Translations under genes and position numbers: made by a program
In this document: positions 42,800 to 51,458 of the stretch, piece by piece
How the letters are laid out: every line of letters begins with the position of its first letter
Numbering within the stretch: the first letter of the stretch is position 1
From: an uncultured Blautia sp.
GTDB lineage: Bacteria > Bacillota > Clostridia > Lachnospirales > Lachnospiraceae
NCBI GenBank assembly: GCA_900539145.1
Contig: UQAX01000002.1
Coordinates: 1-64,000, forward strand
Length of the DNA: 64,000 bases
Direction: 5' to 3'
Notes under the pieces: generated by a model
The model's input: only the letters and a program-made list of their open reading frames with translations
The model's database searches: none
What the model was told of the DNA's origin: nothing

Positions 42800-43804
42800 C
42801 TAAAACATCTTCCTCATATCATACCAGCAAGCTCCTCCATGTGTGGAGTCTGCCACGCCGAAATTTTCAAAACCATGGCTTCCGTAAAACTTCAATAAAT
42901 GTTCTTTACAGGTTAAAATCACACCTTTTTTTCCTCTTTCTTTTGCCGTATCAGAGAGGAAATCCAGTAGCTTTCCTGCAATTCCCTGATTTCTGTATGC
43001 TTCTCTTACGTCTAATCCAAACACTGTTTGGTAAGCCCCCTCAGGCTTATGCAATGCAGCATTATGATAAAGCTCATCCGGTAAAGAAGGCTGGTCTGTC
43101 ACTGCCCCGTTAATAAAACCGGCAATTTCTCCCTCCACTTCTGCCACGAAAAAGCATTCTAAAAATGTATTCATACGCTTTTGAATTTCCTCTGCCGAAG
43201 CTGCCTCTGCCTTTGGAAAACACTCAGCCTCAATCTGAGCCAGCACAGATGCTTCTTCTAATTTTGCATTTCTGATTGTAATTTCCATATCTTTTCTGTC
43301 ATCCTCATAAATTCCCATTTTCCGAAAAGCTTCCTCAATAAGCTCTAAAACTTCTTCGCTGTCCGCACTGATGGTATGACAGTGGTGACCTGACGTAATG
43401 TTTGTAAGGGGACGTGATTTTCCTGTGCGAATATCCTCCACAAACTGTTTTACCTGTCTTCTGGAGCTGATTTGCAGGGAAGCTCTTAGTTCTCCGTAAA
43501 TATGATGCTGTACAAAGACATCTAAGACCGTTCCTCCACAGTCCACCACTGCATTTAATTCTTCCTCAATTTTTTCATCGGTATGACATACCCGAAAAAC
43601 CCGAACAAATTTCTTCGTTTCCTGACAGATATATCCTCTGTTGGTAGACAGAATTTCACAATCTGCCGCACGCAGCAATGCAATATCCTGTACGATTACC
43701 TGTCTGCTTACATGAAAAATTTCTGCCAGCTTTGTTCCTGATACCGGTTTGTCGCTTTCTGAAATATACTTTAAAATTTCTTTTCTGCGTGTTTCTCCAA
43801 CCAT
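42800..43804 (-). CDS. niaR: NiaR-type NAD repressor fused to a GNAT acetyltransferase
   Basis: Protein of 334 residues. Residues 1-170 form a NiaR/YrxA regulator: HTH_11 (RRKEILKYISESDKPVSGTKL, shortened, with VSRQVIVQDIALLR) and a 3H domain whose metal ligands appear in VQHHIYGELRA and SGHHCHTIS. Residues about 180-334 are a GNAT domain of the arylalkylamine-acetyltransferase style, with AECFPKAEAAS and the acetyl-CoA motif VREAYRNQGIAGKLLDFL. NiaR proteins are usually about 170 residues. It ends the nadABC operon, which it probably represses when niacin is present. The role of the GNAT part is unknown. Confidence 0.85.
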   Translation of the reverse strand: MVGETRRKEILKYISESDKPVSGTKLAEIFHVSRQVIVQDIALLRAADCEILSTNRGYICQETKKFVRVFRVCHTDEKIEEELNAVVDCGGTVLDVFVQHHIYGELRASLQISSRRQVKQFVEDIRTGKSRPLTNITSGHHCHTISADSEEVLELIEEAFRKMGIYEDDRKDMEITIRNAKLEEASVLAQIEAECFPKAEAASAEEIQKRMNTFLECFFVAEVEGEIAGFINGAVTDQPSLPDELYHNAALHKPEGAYQTVFGLDVREAYRNQGIAGKLLDFLSDTAKERGKKGVILTCKEHLLKFYGSHGFENFGVADSTHGGACWYDMRKMF

Positions 43805-43831
43805 TCTGAAAAATCCCCTTCCTTCGCTGTC

Positions 43832-44683
43832 TTATACCTCGTGAAGATTTTTTAAAGACAAGTCTAAAATCGGAGAAGAATGTGTCAAAGCTCCGCTGGA
43901 AATATAGTCCACACCGACTTCTACCAGACGTTCAATATTCTCTTTTGTAACATTGCCGGAGCACTCTGTTTCTGCTCTGCCGTCAATGAGTTTTACTGCT
44001 TCCTTCATTACCTCCGGTGTCATATTGTCCAGCATAATAATGTCTGCTCCGACTTCTACCGCTTCTTTTACCATATCCAGATTTTCTGTCTCAACCTCGA
44101 TTTTACGAACAAACGGAGCATATTTCTTTGCCATTTCCACTGCTTTTTTCACACTTCCCGCTGCTCCGATATGATTATCCTTCAGCAAAATTCCGTCAGA
44201 AAGATTGTATCTGTGATTATAACCGCCCCCTACTTTTACTGCATATTTTTCAAAAATACGCATGTTCGGGGTTGTTTTTCTGGTATCCAAAAGTTTGATT
44301 TTTGTTCCTTTTAAAAGCTCTGCAATCTGATGTGTATAAGTTGCAATTCCGCTCATTCTCTGCAAATAATTCAGCGCAGTACGCTCGCCGGAAAGAAGCA
44401 CACGGATATCTCCACGTATTACTCCTAAAAGCTGTTTATTCTTTACCTCATCGCCGTCTTCTGCATAAAATTCTACCTCTGTTGTCTCATCCAAAAGCTT
44501 GAATACACGCTCAAATACACCCAGTCCGGCAATAATTCCGTCCTGCTTGCAAATCAGCTGTACTTCTCCCTGTTTTCTGTTTCGCATAACGGCATTTGTA
44601 GTAACATCTTCGCTGCTGATGTCTTCCTGTAATGCCATTTTTATTAAATTATCTGCATTTAATTTCATTGTAATATCGTTCAT
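43832..44683 (-). CDS. nadC: Nicotinate-nucleotide pyrophosphorylase (quinolinate phosphoribosyltransferase)
   Basis: Enzyme of 283 residues that converts quinolinate and PRPP to nicotinate mononucleotide. Motifs include RMSGIATYTH, LDTRKTTPNMR, KYAVKVGGGYNHRYNLSDG and LLKDNHI, with EVETENLD and IMLDNM in the barrel. It overlaps nadB by 4 nt and is followed by the NiaR fusion. Confidence 0.95.
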   Translation of the reverse strand: MNDITMKLNADNLIKMALQEDISSEDVTTNAVMRNRKQGEVQLICKQDGIIAGLGVFERVFKLLDETTEVEFYAEDGDEVKNKQLLGVIRGDIRVLLSGERTALNYLQRMSGIATYTHQIAELLKGTKIKLLDTRKTTPNMRIFEKYAVKVGGGYNHRYNLSDGILLKDNHIGAAGSVKKAVEMAKKYAPFVRKIEVETENLDMVKEAVEVGADIIMLDNMTPEVMKEAVKLIDGRAETECSGNVTKENIERLVEVGVDYISSGALTHSSPILDLSLKNLHEV

Positions 44684-45987
44684 TTTGCCTGTCTCTCTCT
44701 TTCTATTTCTTTCAGAATTTCGTTCTTATACACCTCTGCCAGACATTCCTGCTGACTTACAATACACTCTTGTGTCTCTTGATACAGTTTATCAAAATCT
44801 GCATCATTTGTCTTGCATTTTTCCCTGTTTTTTTCAATATTTTTTGCCGCACGCTCAGCAAAAACCAGACTTTCCAAAAGGGAATTGCTTGCCAGACGGT
44901 TAGCGCCGTGCACACCGTTACAGCTTGTCTCACCTACTGCATACAGACTTTTCATTGTTGTTTTACTGTCTGCATCCACATGAATTCCCCCCATAAAATA
45001 GTGCTGGGCAGGAACTACGGGTATCCATTCCTTGGTTACATCATACCCTTCCTCCAGACATCTTTCATAAATATGAGGAAAATGATTTAAAATCACTTTT
45101 TCTCCTAAAACCGTCATATCCAGCCATACATAAGGCTTATTATCCAATTCCATCTGCTTATGGATTTCCTTTGTCATCAGGTCTCTTGGAAGCACCTCAT
45201 TTGCAAAACGTTCTCCTTTTGCATTATATAATTTTGCTCCTTCTCCCCTTACAGACTCGGAAATCAGAAAACGTCTTCCCGGTTTTAAAGAATATAAAGT
45301 CGTAGGATGAATTTGAATATAGTCAATATTTTCTAATTCCACTTTATGGCGCATAGCGATTGCCAGAGCATCTCCTGTTAAATGGGGATAATTGGTAGAA
45401 TGTTGATATAAACCTCCAATTCCGCCGCTTGCCAGTATGGTATGCTCTGCCTGAATTCCCATACATTCCTCATTTTCCGTTTCTGCAAGAATTCCCATAC
45501 AGGTATTGTCCTTCTCGATTAAATCCAGCATGGTGGTATGCTCCATAATTTTCACATTTGGAAGCTTTTTCACAGCCATTAAAAGCTTGCTGGTAATTTC
45601 CTCTCCGGTAATATCTTCATGGAATAAAATTCTGGCTTTTGAATGACAGCCCTCTCTTGTATAATCCAGCTCTCCGTCACGCTTTGCGAAATCTACTCCG
45701 TAAGAAATCAGTTCATTAATAACCTCTCTGGAAGAACGTATCATGATATCCACAGACTCTTTTCTGTTCTCATAGTGCCCCGCTTTTAATGTGTCTTCCA
45801 TGAAGCTTTCATAGTCATTTTCGTCTCTTAAAACGCAAATTCCACCCTGCGCCAAATAGGAGTCGCTGTTTTTAAGGTCATCCTTTGTAATCAATATAAC
45901 CTGCATATCGGAAGGAATATGAAGCGCTGCAAAAAGTCCGCTTGCACCTGTTCCTACAATCAGCACATCTGCTTTTATCTTATTCAT
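44680..45987 (-). CDS. nadB: L-aspartate oxidase
   Basis: Flavoenzyme of 435 residues that oxidises aspartate to iminoaspartate; in anaerobes fumarate may be the acceptor. The FAD site is VLIVGTGASGLFAALH; SYLAQGGICVLRDEND, HPTTLYS, RFLISESVRGEGA, HYFMGGIHVD and GANRLASNSLLE are family motifs. It is about 100 residues shorter than the E. coli enzyme at the C-terminus, as is common in Clostridia. It lies 12 nt after nadA. Confidence 0.95.
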   Translation of the reverse strand: MNKIKADVLIVGTGASGLFAALHIPSDMQVILITKDDLKNSDSYLAQGGICVLRDENDYESFMEDTLKAGHYENRKESVDIMIRSSREVINELISYGVDFAKRDGELDYTREGCHSKARILFHEDITGEEITSKLLMAVKKLPNVKIMEHTTMLDLIEKDNTCMGILAETENEECMGIQAEHTILASGGIGGLYQHSTNYPHLTGDALAIAMRHKVELENIDYIQIHPTTLYSLKPGRRFLISESVRGEGAKLYNAKGERFANEVLPRDLMTKEIHKQMELDNKPYVWLDMTVLGEKVILNHFPHIYERCLEEGYDVTKEWIPVVPAQHYFMGGIHVDADSKTTMKSLYAVGETSCNGVHGANRLASNSLLESLVFAERAAKNIEKNREKCKTNDADFDKLYQETQECIVSQQECLAEVYKNEILKEIERERQAK

Positions 45988-45999
45988 AAAGACACCCCC

Positions 46000-46908
46000 C
46001 TACTTCGCCAGCTCCAGCATTTTGTCCAATGCTTTCTGTGCTTTTTCTCTGGTGTCTTCTGTAATCTCCACCTCATATTTTTCTTCTTTTAAGCAGTCAC
46101 GCACCTTCTCAAGAGTGACTTTTTTCATATCTGCACAACACTGTCCCTGCATAACAGAATAGAAACTTTTTTCAGGGCATTTTTTCATAAGCTCTGCAAA
46201 AACACCGTCCTCTGTGCCAATTAAAAATTCCTTTTTTGAAGACTTTTCTGCATAGCCGATAATGTCCGAGGTACTTCCGATAAAGTCTGCCTCTGCCAGA
46301 ATTTCCTCTGTGCATTCCGGATGTGCCAAGAATTCTGCCTGTGGGTATTTTGCCTTTGCCTGCCTTACGGTTTCTACTGTAATTTGTTTATGTACCGGAC
46401 AATATCCGTCATTTAAAAGAATATTTTTTTCAGGTACTTGTTTTGCCACATAGCTTCCCAGATTTTCATCCGGAATAAAGAAAATATTTTTATTTGGCAA
46501 CGCTTTTACAATTTTTACTGCGTTGGATGAGGTCACGCATACATCAGAAACCGTCTTTAAAGCGGCTGTTGAATTAATGTAGCATACCACTGCCAAATCC
46601 TCATATTTTTCTCGCATTTCCTGCACTTTTTTCGCTGATGCCATGTGTGCCATTGCACAATCTGCCTCTGCATCCGGCAATAATACTTTCTTTGTGGGAT
46701 TTAAAATTTTGGCGCTTTCCCCCATAAAAGAAACGCCTGCAAAAACAATGATTTCTGCCTCTGTCTCTCTTGCCTTTTTTGCTAAATAATAGGAGTCGCC
46801 TACAAAGTCCGCAACCTCCTGAACTTCCTTTGGAACATAATAATGTGCTAAAATTACTGCATTTTTTTCTTTTTTCAGCTGTTCGATTTCCTCTTTCATG
46901 GCTTTCAT
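46000..46908 (-). CDS. nadA: Quinolinate synthase
   Basis: Fe-S enzyme of 302 residues that condenses iminoaspartate with dihydroxyacetone phosphate to quinolinate. Motifs are ILAHYYVPKEVQEVADFVGDS (split here as ILAHYYVP and VADFVGDS), GVSFMGESAKIL, cluster cysteines in PDAEADCAMA and QGQCCADM, and HPECTEE. The ATG at 46908 follows AGGAGG; the longer reading to 46953 crosses the promoter. First gene of the nad operon. Confidence 0.94.
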   Translation of the reverse strand: MKAMKEEIEQLKKEKNAVILAHYYVPKEVQEVADFVGDSYYLAKKARETEAEIIVFAGVSFMGESAKILNPTKKVLLPDAEADCAMAHMASAKKVQEMREKYEDLAVVCYINSTAALKTVSDVCVTSSNAVKIVKALPNKNIFFIPDENLGSYVAKQVPEKNILLNDGYCPVHKQITVETVRQAKAKYPQAEFLAHPECTEEILAEADFIGSTSDIIGYAEKSSKKEFLIGTEDGVFAELMKKCPEKSFYSVMQGQCCADMKKVTLEKVRDCLKEEKYEVEITEDTREKAQKALDKMLELAK

Positions 46909-46941
46909 TTTTTCTTTCCTCCTGCCAAGCATTTGACAGCT

Positions 46942-46970
46942 ATTATACACCATGTTTTTACAAGTGACAA
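46942..46970 (-). promoter_or_regulatory. Promoter of nadABC-niaR
   Basis: On the minus strand TTGTCA (46965-46970) and TATAAT (46942-46947) are 17 nt apart. CTGTCTTGTCACTTG over the -35 box could be a NiaR site; I cannot verify the consensus. Confidence 0.65.
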
Positions 46971-47071
46971 GACAGTTGTTAATTTTTATCTTTACAGAAA
47001 TTCACCTCTTGACTTTCCTCTTGTTTTATGAGGTATAATGTTAAAAATACAAAAGAACGAGGTTATGAAAA

Positions 47072-48433
47072 ATGGAAAAAAATTTTACTACCGGCAGTGT
47101 ATTAAAAGGCATTCTCTTTTTTTCACTTCCATATCTTCTATCCTATTTTCTGCAAACCCTTTATGGAATGGCAGACTTATTTATTATCGGACAATTTGCA
47201 GACGTTTCTGCCACAACAGCCGTCTCCATCGGCTCACAGGTTATGCACCTTATTACTGTAATGCTTGTAGGACTTGCAATGGGTTCTACGGTTTCTATCG
47301 GACAGGCAGTAGGCAGAAATGACAAAAAAAGTATCTCTGAAAATATTGGAAATACCGTTACCCTGTTTATGATAATCTCCCTTATTTTAACAGGCGTATT
47401 GCTTATTTTTGTAAATCCTGTTGTTTCTTTCATGTCAACGCCTCCTGAAGCAGTTTCCGGTACTGTTGACTATTTAACTATTTGCTTTATGGGAATACCC
47501 TTCATTACGGCATATAACATCATCAGTTCTATTTTCCGTGGTATGGGTGACTCCAAAACGCCTATGTATTTTATTGCTGTTGCCTGTATCATAAACATTG
47601 GACTGGATTATCTGTTTATGGGTGCGTTTCAAATGGGGGCTTCCGGCGCTGCATTGGGAACAGTTTTGTCACAGGCTTGCAGTGTTCTGATTTCTCTTAT
47701 CATTATTTTGAAACGAAAAAATGAGATGGGTGTAAACAAAGAAGCTTTCAAGCCAAATCGGATTGTAATGAAGAAAATTTTGAATGTGGGAATTCCTATT
47801 GCATTGCAGGATGGATTTATTCAAATTTCTTTTCTTATTATTACAATTATTGCCAACAGCCGAGGTTTAAATGATGCGGCAGCTGTGGGAATTGTAGAAA
47901 AAATTATCAGTTTTCTGTTTTTAGTTCCTTCTTCCATGCTTTCCACAGTTTCTGCCTTGGGAGCACAAAATATCGGCGCAGGAAAGCAGGAACGGGCAAA
48001 GCAGACTCTTCGCTACGCAACTATAATCACAGTATGTTTTGGTCTCATTGTTGCTGTTTTAATGCAGTTTTTTGCCCAAACGGTGGTGGCTCTTTTTACA
48101 GATGGGACAACCGCAGACGGCGCAAAAACCATTCTTCTGGGAGAACAGTATTTGCGAGGGTATGTATGGGATTGCATGTTTGCTGGAATTCATTTTAGCT
48201 TCAGTGGTTATTTCTGTGCCTGCGGAAAATCCATGCTTTCTTTTATACACAATATTCTGGCAATTTTGCTGGTGCGTGTTCCGGGCGTGTATTTGACATC
48301 CCTGCTTTTCCCTGAAACCTTGTTTCCTATGGGACTTGCTACTGCTGCCGGTTCTTTATTGTCTGCTGTGGTTTGCGTAATTTTCTTTAAAACAATTTTA
48401 AATCGCAATACCCCTGTTGCTTTAAAGAACTAA
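47072..48433 (+). CDS. MATE-family efflux transporter (second of three)
   Basis: Membrane protein of 453 residues with about 12 helices. The N-terminal MADLFIIGQFADVSATTAVS and MVGLAMGSTVSIGQAVGRND, and the second-half GIPIALQDGFIQISF and LGAQNIGAGKQERAKQT, are MATE motifs. It is one of the few plus-strand genes and is divergent from nadA. A palindromic terminator follows. Confidence 0.9.
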   Translation: MEKNFTTGSVLKGILFFSLPYLLSYFLQTLYGMADLFIIGQFADVSATTAVSIGSQVMHLITVMLVGLAMGSTVSIGQAVGRNDKKSISENIGNTVTLFMIISLILTGVLLIFVNPVVSFMSTPPEAVSGTVDYLTICFMGIPFITAYNIISSIFRGMGDSKTPMYFIAVACIINIGLDYLFMGAFQMGASGAALGTVLSQACSVLISLIIILKRKNEMGVNKEAFKPNRIVMKKILNVGIPIALQDGFIQISFLIITIIANSRGLNDAAAVGIVEKIISFLFLVPSSMLSTVSALGAQNIGAGKQERAKQTLRYATIITVCFGLIVAVLMQFFAQTVVALFTDGTTADGAKTILLGEQYLRGYVWDCMFAGIHFSFSGYFCACGKSMLSFIHNILAILLVRVPGVYLTSLLFPETLFPMGLATAAGSLLSAVVCVIFFKTILNRNTPVALKN

Positions 48434-48466
48434 TCATTTTATATCTGATGATTTCTGTTATTTTTT

Positions 48467-48505
48467 ATATTTCTTCAGTTATAACTGAAGAAATATACTT
48501 TTGTT
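48467..48505 (+). terminator. Terminator of the MATE gene, perfect palindrome
   Basis: Positions 48467-48496 are a perfect 30-bp palindrome (arms ATATTTCTTCAG and CTGAAGAAATAT around TTATAA), followed by ACTTTTGTT. Confidence 0.7.
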
Positions 48506-48568
48506 GATTGTTTATAAGTTATAAATATGTTATGCTATATGCAATACAAAAAAGGGGGACTATTTTTC

Positions 48569-49783
48569 ATGATTAAACGAGAAATGTATATGAACCGTAT
48601 TCGCCCATTTATGGGAACAGACTTGATAAAAGTTATGACCGGTATTCGCCGCTGCGGAAAGTCTGTTATGCTGGAACTCATTAAGCAAGAACTTGCTGCA
48701 TCCGGCATCAATCCTGCTCAGTTTATTTCCATCAACTTTGAAGATATGAACTATACACATTTACAAACTGCAAAAGCGCTGCATGAAGAAATCACCAAAA
48801 GAGCCTCTCATATAGACGGCAAGATTTACCTTTTCTTTGATGAAATTCAGGAGGTAAAAGACTGGGAAAAATGTATAAATTCCTTTCGGGTTTCTCTGGA
48901 TTGTGACATTTATATTACCGGTTCTAATGCCAAATTATTATCCGGTGAACTTGCCACTTATCTTGGAGGACGTTATGTAGAATTTGTCATTTACCCCTTC
49001 TCTTTTTCAGAATTTATGGAACTATATAAAACTATTTTTCCTGATACGCCCACTCAAAAATGTTTTCAAAAATACCTTTTGTCCGGCGGTATGCCTTATC
49101 TTGCAAACATACATTATACAGATGAGCCAACAAAACAATATCTTCACGACCTTTTTAACTCTGTTCAGTTAAAAGATATTGTACAGCGAAATAAAATTCG
49201 AGATATTGATTTACTGGAACGCATTATTGCTTATGTAATGGCAAACGTAGGAAACACCTTTTCAGCAGCATCCTTAGCAAAATTTTTCAAAAGCGAACAG
49301 CGTACGGTTGCGCCCGAAACCATCTTAAATTACATCAAATACTGTTGCGATGCTTATTTGTTTTATCAGGTAAAACGAGAAGACTTACAAGGTAAACAAA
49401 TCCTTGCATCCAATGAAAAATATTATATTGCCGACCATGGTATCCGAGAAGCTGTTTTTGGCGGTAATCTGAAAGAAATCAATCTTACTTTAGAAAACAT
49501 TGTTTATCTGGAGCTTTTACGCCGTGGCTATAATGTTACAGTAGGAAAAACCGGCGATAAAGAAATTGATTTTGTCTGCCATAAACGAGATGAAAAATTA
49601 TATGTTCAGGTTGCCTATCTGCTTGCCTCCGAGGAAACTGTTCAACGTGAATTCGGAGTATACGATACAATCCGAGACAATTTCCCGAAATATGTGGTTT
49701 CTTTAGATGAATTTGATATGAGCCGCAATGGTATCAAGCATCGCAATATCCGTGATTTTCTCTTGGCTGAAGAATGGAATTAA
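48569..49783 (+). CDS. AAA_14/DUF4143 ATP-binding protein
   Basis: ATPase of 404 residues. The Walker A variant GIRRCGKSVMLELI lies near residue 25, and YLFFDEIQEVKDWEK (Walker B) near 90. The C-terminal DUF4143 region includes KYYIADHGIREAVFGG and a restriction-endonuclease-like segment GDKEIDFVCHKRDEKLYVQVAY. The family is widespread and often in many copies per genome; its function is not settled, though it is sometimes tied to mobile or toxin-antitoxin loci. AAGGGGG lies before ATG 48569. Own terminator follows. Confidence 0.85.
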   Translation: MIKREMYMNRIRPFMGTDLIKVMTGIRRCGKSVMLELIKQELAASGINPAQFISINFEDMNYTHLQTAKALHEEITKRASHIDGKIYLFFDEIQEVKDWEKCINSFRVSLDCDIYITGSNAKLLSGELATYLGGRYVEFVIYPFSFSEFMELYKTIFPDTPTQKCFQKYLLSGGMPYLANIHYTDEPTKQYLHDLFNSVQLKDIVQRNKIRDIDLLERIIAYVMANVGNTFSAASLAKFFKSEQRTVAPETILNYIKYCCDAYLFYQVKREDLQGKQILASNEKYYIADHGIREAVFGGNLKEINLTLENIVYLELLRRGYNVTVGKTGDKEIDFVCHKRDEKLYVQVAYLLASEETVQREFGVYDTIRDNFPKYVVSLDEFDMSRNGIKHRNIRDFLLAEEWN

Positions 49784-49791
49784 ATAATTAT

Positions 49792-49856
49792 GGAGTTGTT
49801 GCTTTCAGTGATATTTCTAATCACCACGAAAAGCAACAGCTCCTTTATTATTTTAA
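49792..49856. terminator. Terminator between the DUF4143 gene and the MerR gene
   Basis: GGAGTTGTTGCTTT pairs with AAAGCAACAGCTCC (one mismatch), with an inner GTGA/TCAC hairpin. TTTATTATTTT follows on the plus strand. Confidence 0.7.
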
Positions 49857-49872
49857 GAAAATTTATTTAATT

Positions 49873-50634
49873 TTATCTTCCTGCCCAATAGTCCACCGCT
49901 TTTACAAGGAACTCACCGCATCCTTTTATATTCTTATCATAATATGCAAGAAATCTCTCATCCGCTATATACATAGACGCAAGTCCTTTATGTGCCTGAG
50001 CAGAATATTCCTTCCATGTATATCCCAGCCAGTCCTTATGCAAAAGCACAATTCTGTGTCCTGTTTCGCTTTCGGGCAATTCTTTGTTTCTTACCGCTTC
50101 TTCTAACTGACGAAGCACTTCCTTTTCCAGATTTTTAAATCTCTCGTAATCTGCCTCGGACAGTCCCATAATTTTTTGATTTGCCTCATCAACAGCTTCT
50201 TCGCCATATTTTTCTCTGGCTTCTTTCCCGTAAAGTCTTTCTTTTTCTTCTATCAGCTCCCGCTTAAAGCCCTCAAATTTCTCTTTATCACTCATACTTC
50301 TTTCTCCTTTCATGTCTGCAATGGTATTTTTTACAGTCTGAATTAAGGTAGAAATATGCTTTTCCTGTTCCATAAGAGCAATTAAATGTTCCTCAAGCGC
50401 TTGTGCCGCATCAAATTGGGGATTGCTGATAATCTCTTTAATCACATCCAATCCCAGATTTCTTTCCCGGTAAAATAAGATTTGTTGCAGCAGGTCCACC
50501 TGCTCCTGTTCATAGTAACGACAGCCCTGCTCATTTACTCTGCTGGGCTTTAACAGACCTCTTTCATCATAATAACGAAGAGTTCTGGTACTGACTCCTG
50601 TAAGGTCTGCCAACTGTCTGATACTGTACTCCAT
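49873..50634 (-). CDS. MerR-family regulator with TipAS ligand-binding domain
   Basis: Regulator of 253 residues. Residues 1-70 are the MerR winged helix (YSIRQLADLTGVSTRTLRYYD), about 75-110 a dimerisation coil, and 120-253 a TipAS domain (LYGKEAREKYGEEAVDEANQ). TipA relatives trap antibiotics and activate resistance genes. Codon 114 is an ATG (50293-50295) preceded by AAAGGAG at 8 nt, so the TipAS domain may also be made alone, as in Streptomyces tipA. The promoter has a 19-nt spacer, as MerR activators prefer. Confidence 0.88.
   Translation of the reverse strand: MEYSIRQLADLTGVSTRTLRYYDERGLLKPSRVNEQGCRYYEQEQVDLLQQILFYRERNLGLDVIKEIISNPQFDAAQALEEHLIALMEQEKHISTLIQTVKNTIADMKGERSMSDKEKFEGFKRELIEEKERLYGKEAREKYGEEAVDEANQKIMGLSEADYERFKNLEKEVLRQLEEAVRNKELPESETGHRIVLLHKDWLGYTWKEYSAQAHKGLASMYIADERFLAYYDKNIKGCGEFLVKAVDYWAGR
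50304..50310 (-). promoter_or_regulatory. Internal ribosome-binding site in the TipA-like gene
   Basis: AAAGGAG on the minus strand lies 8 nt before the in-frame ATG of codon 114 (50293-50295). Translation from it would give a 140-residue free TipAS domain beginning MSDKEKFEGF. Confidence 0.7.
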
Positions 50635-50664
50635 ATTTCTTTCTCCTTTTCTTTCTGTACAATT

Positions 50665-50695
50665 ACCATAACAGTTTCCGCTGCGTCAATGTCAA
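50665..50695 (-). promoter_or_regulatory. MerR-type promoter of the TipA-like gene
   Basis: On the minus strand TTGACA (50690-50695) and TATGGT (50665-50670) are 19 nt apart. The spacer carries TGACGCAG and AACTGTTA as imperfect half-sites, suggesting autoactivation. Confidence 0.65.
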
Positions 50696-50712
50696 GCCTG
50701 TTTTTTTATTTT

Positions 50713-50949
50713 TTAATTCCATGTCTGAACAATATCTATGATTTCCTGCTCATAATCTCCGAATAAGTCCTCATGTCTTCCCATATTTTTCACATTGGTT
50801 TCTGCGCCCCATACATCATCACAGAATTCCCATACATGGTAGGAGACTCCACGATATTCAAAATCAATGCTTCCACATCCGTCTTCCTCAGAGTAAGTAA
50901 AGGGAAATCCTTTTTCTTCTAAGAGCCTTTGTAACTTTTCTAATCTCAT
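50713..50949 (-). CDS. Small conserved-looking protein of unknown function
   Basis: Protein of 78 residues, acidic, with many aromatics (SIDFEYRGVSYHVWEFCDDVWG). I do not recognise a family. It has no signal or membrane helix. It starts 20 nt after the LURP-one-related gene and so is the last gene of the nrdJ transcript. The regular reading frame and ribosome spacing support it being real. Confidence 0.55.
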   Translation of the reverse strand: MRLEKLQRLLEEKGFPFTYSEEDGCGSIDFEYRGVSYHVWEFCDDVWGAETNVKNMGRHEDLFGDYEQEIIDIVQTWN

Positions 50950-50969
50950 TTTTTATCTTCTCTTTCTTA

Positions 50970-51440
50970 TCACTGTCTGGAGCATTTTTCCGCATCAATA
51001 GCCAAAACCAGCATTAACACGTATAATGCCTCTTCCGGTTTATCAATTTCCATTACATAAGTATCCGCCAGAGTAAAGACCTCCTTATTCACCAAAGCTA
51101 CTGTTCTTCCGGTCTTATCCTGTATTTCATAGTCCCATTCCCATACGTTTCCCTGTACGCTCCAGCCATTAAAATCAATGACAAATTTAGGCTTAAAAAA
51201 AGTAAATTCTTTCTGCACACATCCTAAATACTGCTCTCCTGCATAAAGCTCAAATTTCGGCAGGAAGGTCAATACTTTTTCTTTTACTGTACCGATATTC
51301 TGTCCGTATCTATCCATGATTTTCAGACAGTGTCCCCATGCCAGCTCGCCTTTTACCGTGTAGACTTTCTCTCCCTGTTCATTATAAATATCATAGCTGT
51401 CAAACCATGAAAAAATCCTTTGTTTAAATAAAAGCTTCAT
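50970..51440 (-). CDS. LURP-one-related (YxjI-type) protein
   Basis: Protein of 156 residues with the LURP-one/tubby-like beta-barrel pattern: MKLLFKQRIFSWFDSYDIYNE, then VYTVKGELAWGHCLKIMD, and DYEIQDKTGRTVALVNKEVF. Cytosolic or membrane-associated; function unknown in bacteria. It follows nrdJ by 18 nt, so it is cotranscribed. Confidence 0.75.
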   Translation of the reverse strand: MKLLFKQRIFSWFDSYDIYNEQGEKVYTVKGELAWGHCLKIMDRYGQNIGTVKEKVLTFLPKFELYAGEQYLGCVQKEFTFFKPKFVIDFNGWSVQGNVWEWDYEIQDKTGRTVALVNKEVFTLADTYVMEIDKPEEALYVLMLVLAIDAEKCSRQ

Positions 51441-51458
51441 ATATTCTCCCTTTATTTC

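Noticed and set aside
46942..46970. A firm NiaR operator call over the nadA promoter
   Set aside because: CTGTCTTGTCACTTG is suggestive, but I cannot confirm the NiaR consensus from memory, so it is only mentioned with the promoter.
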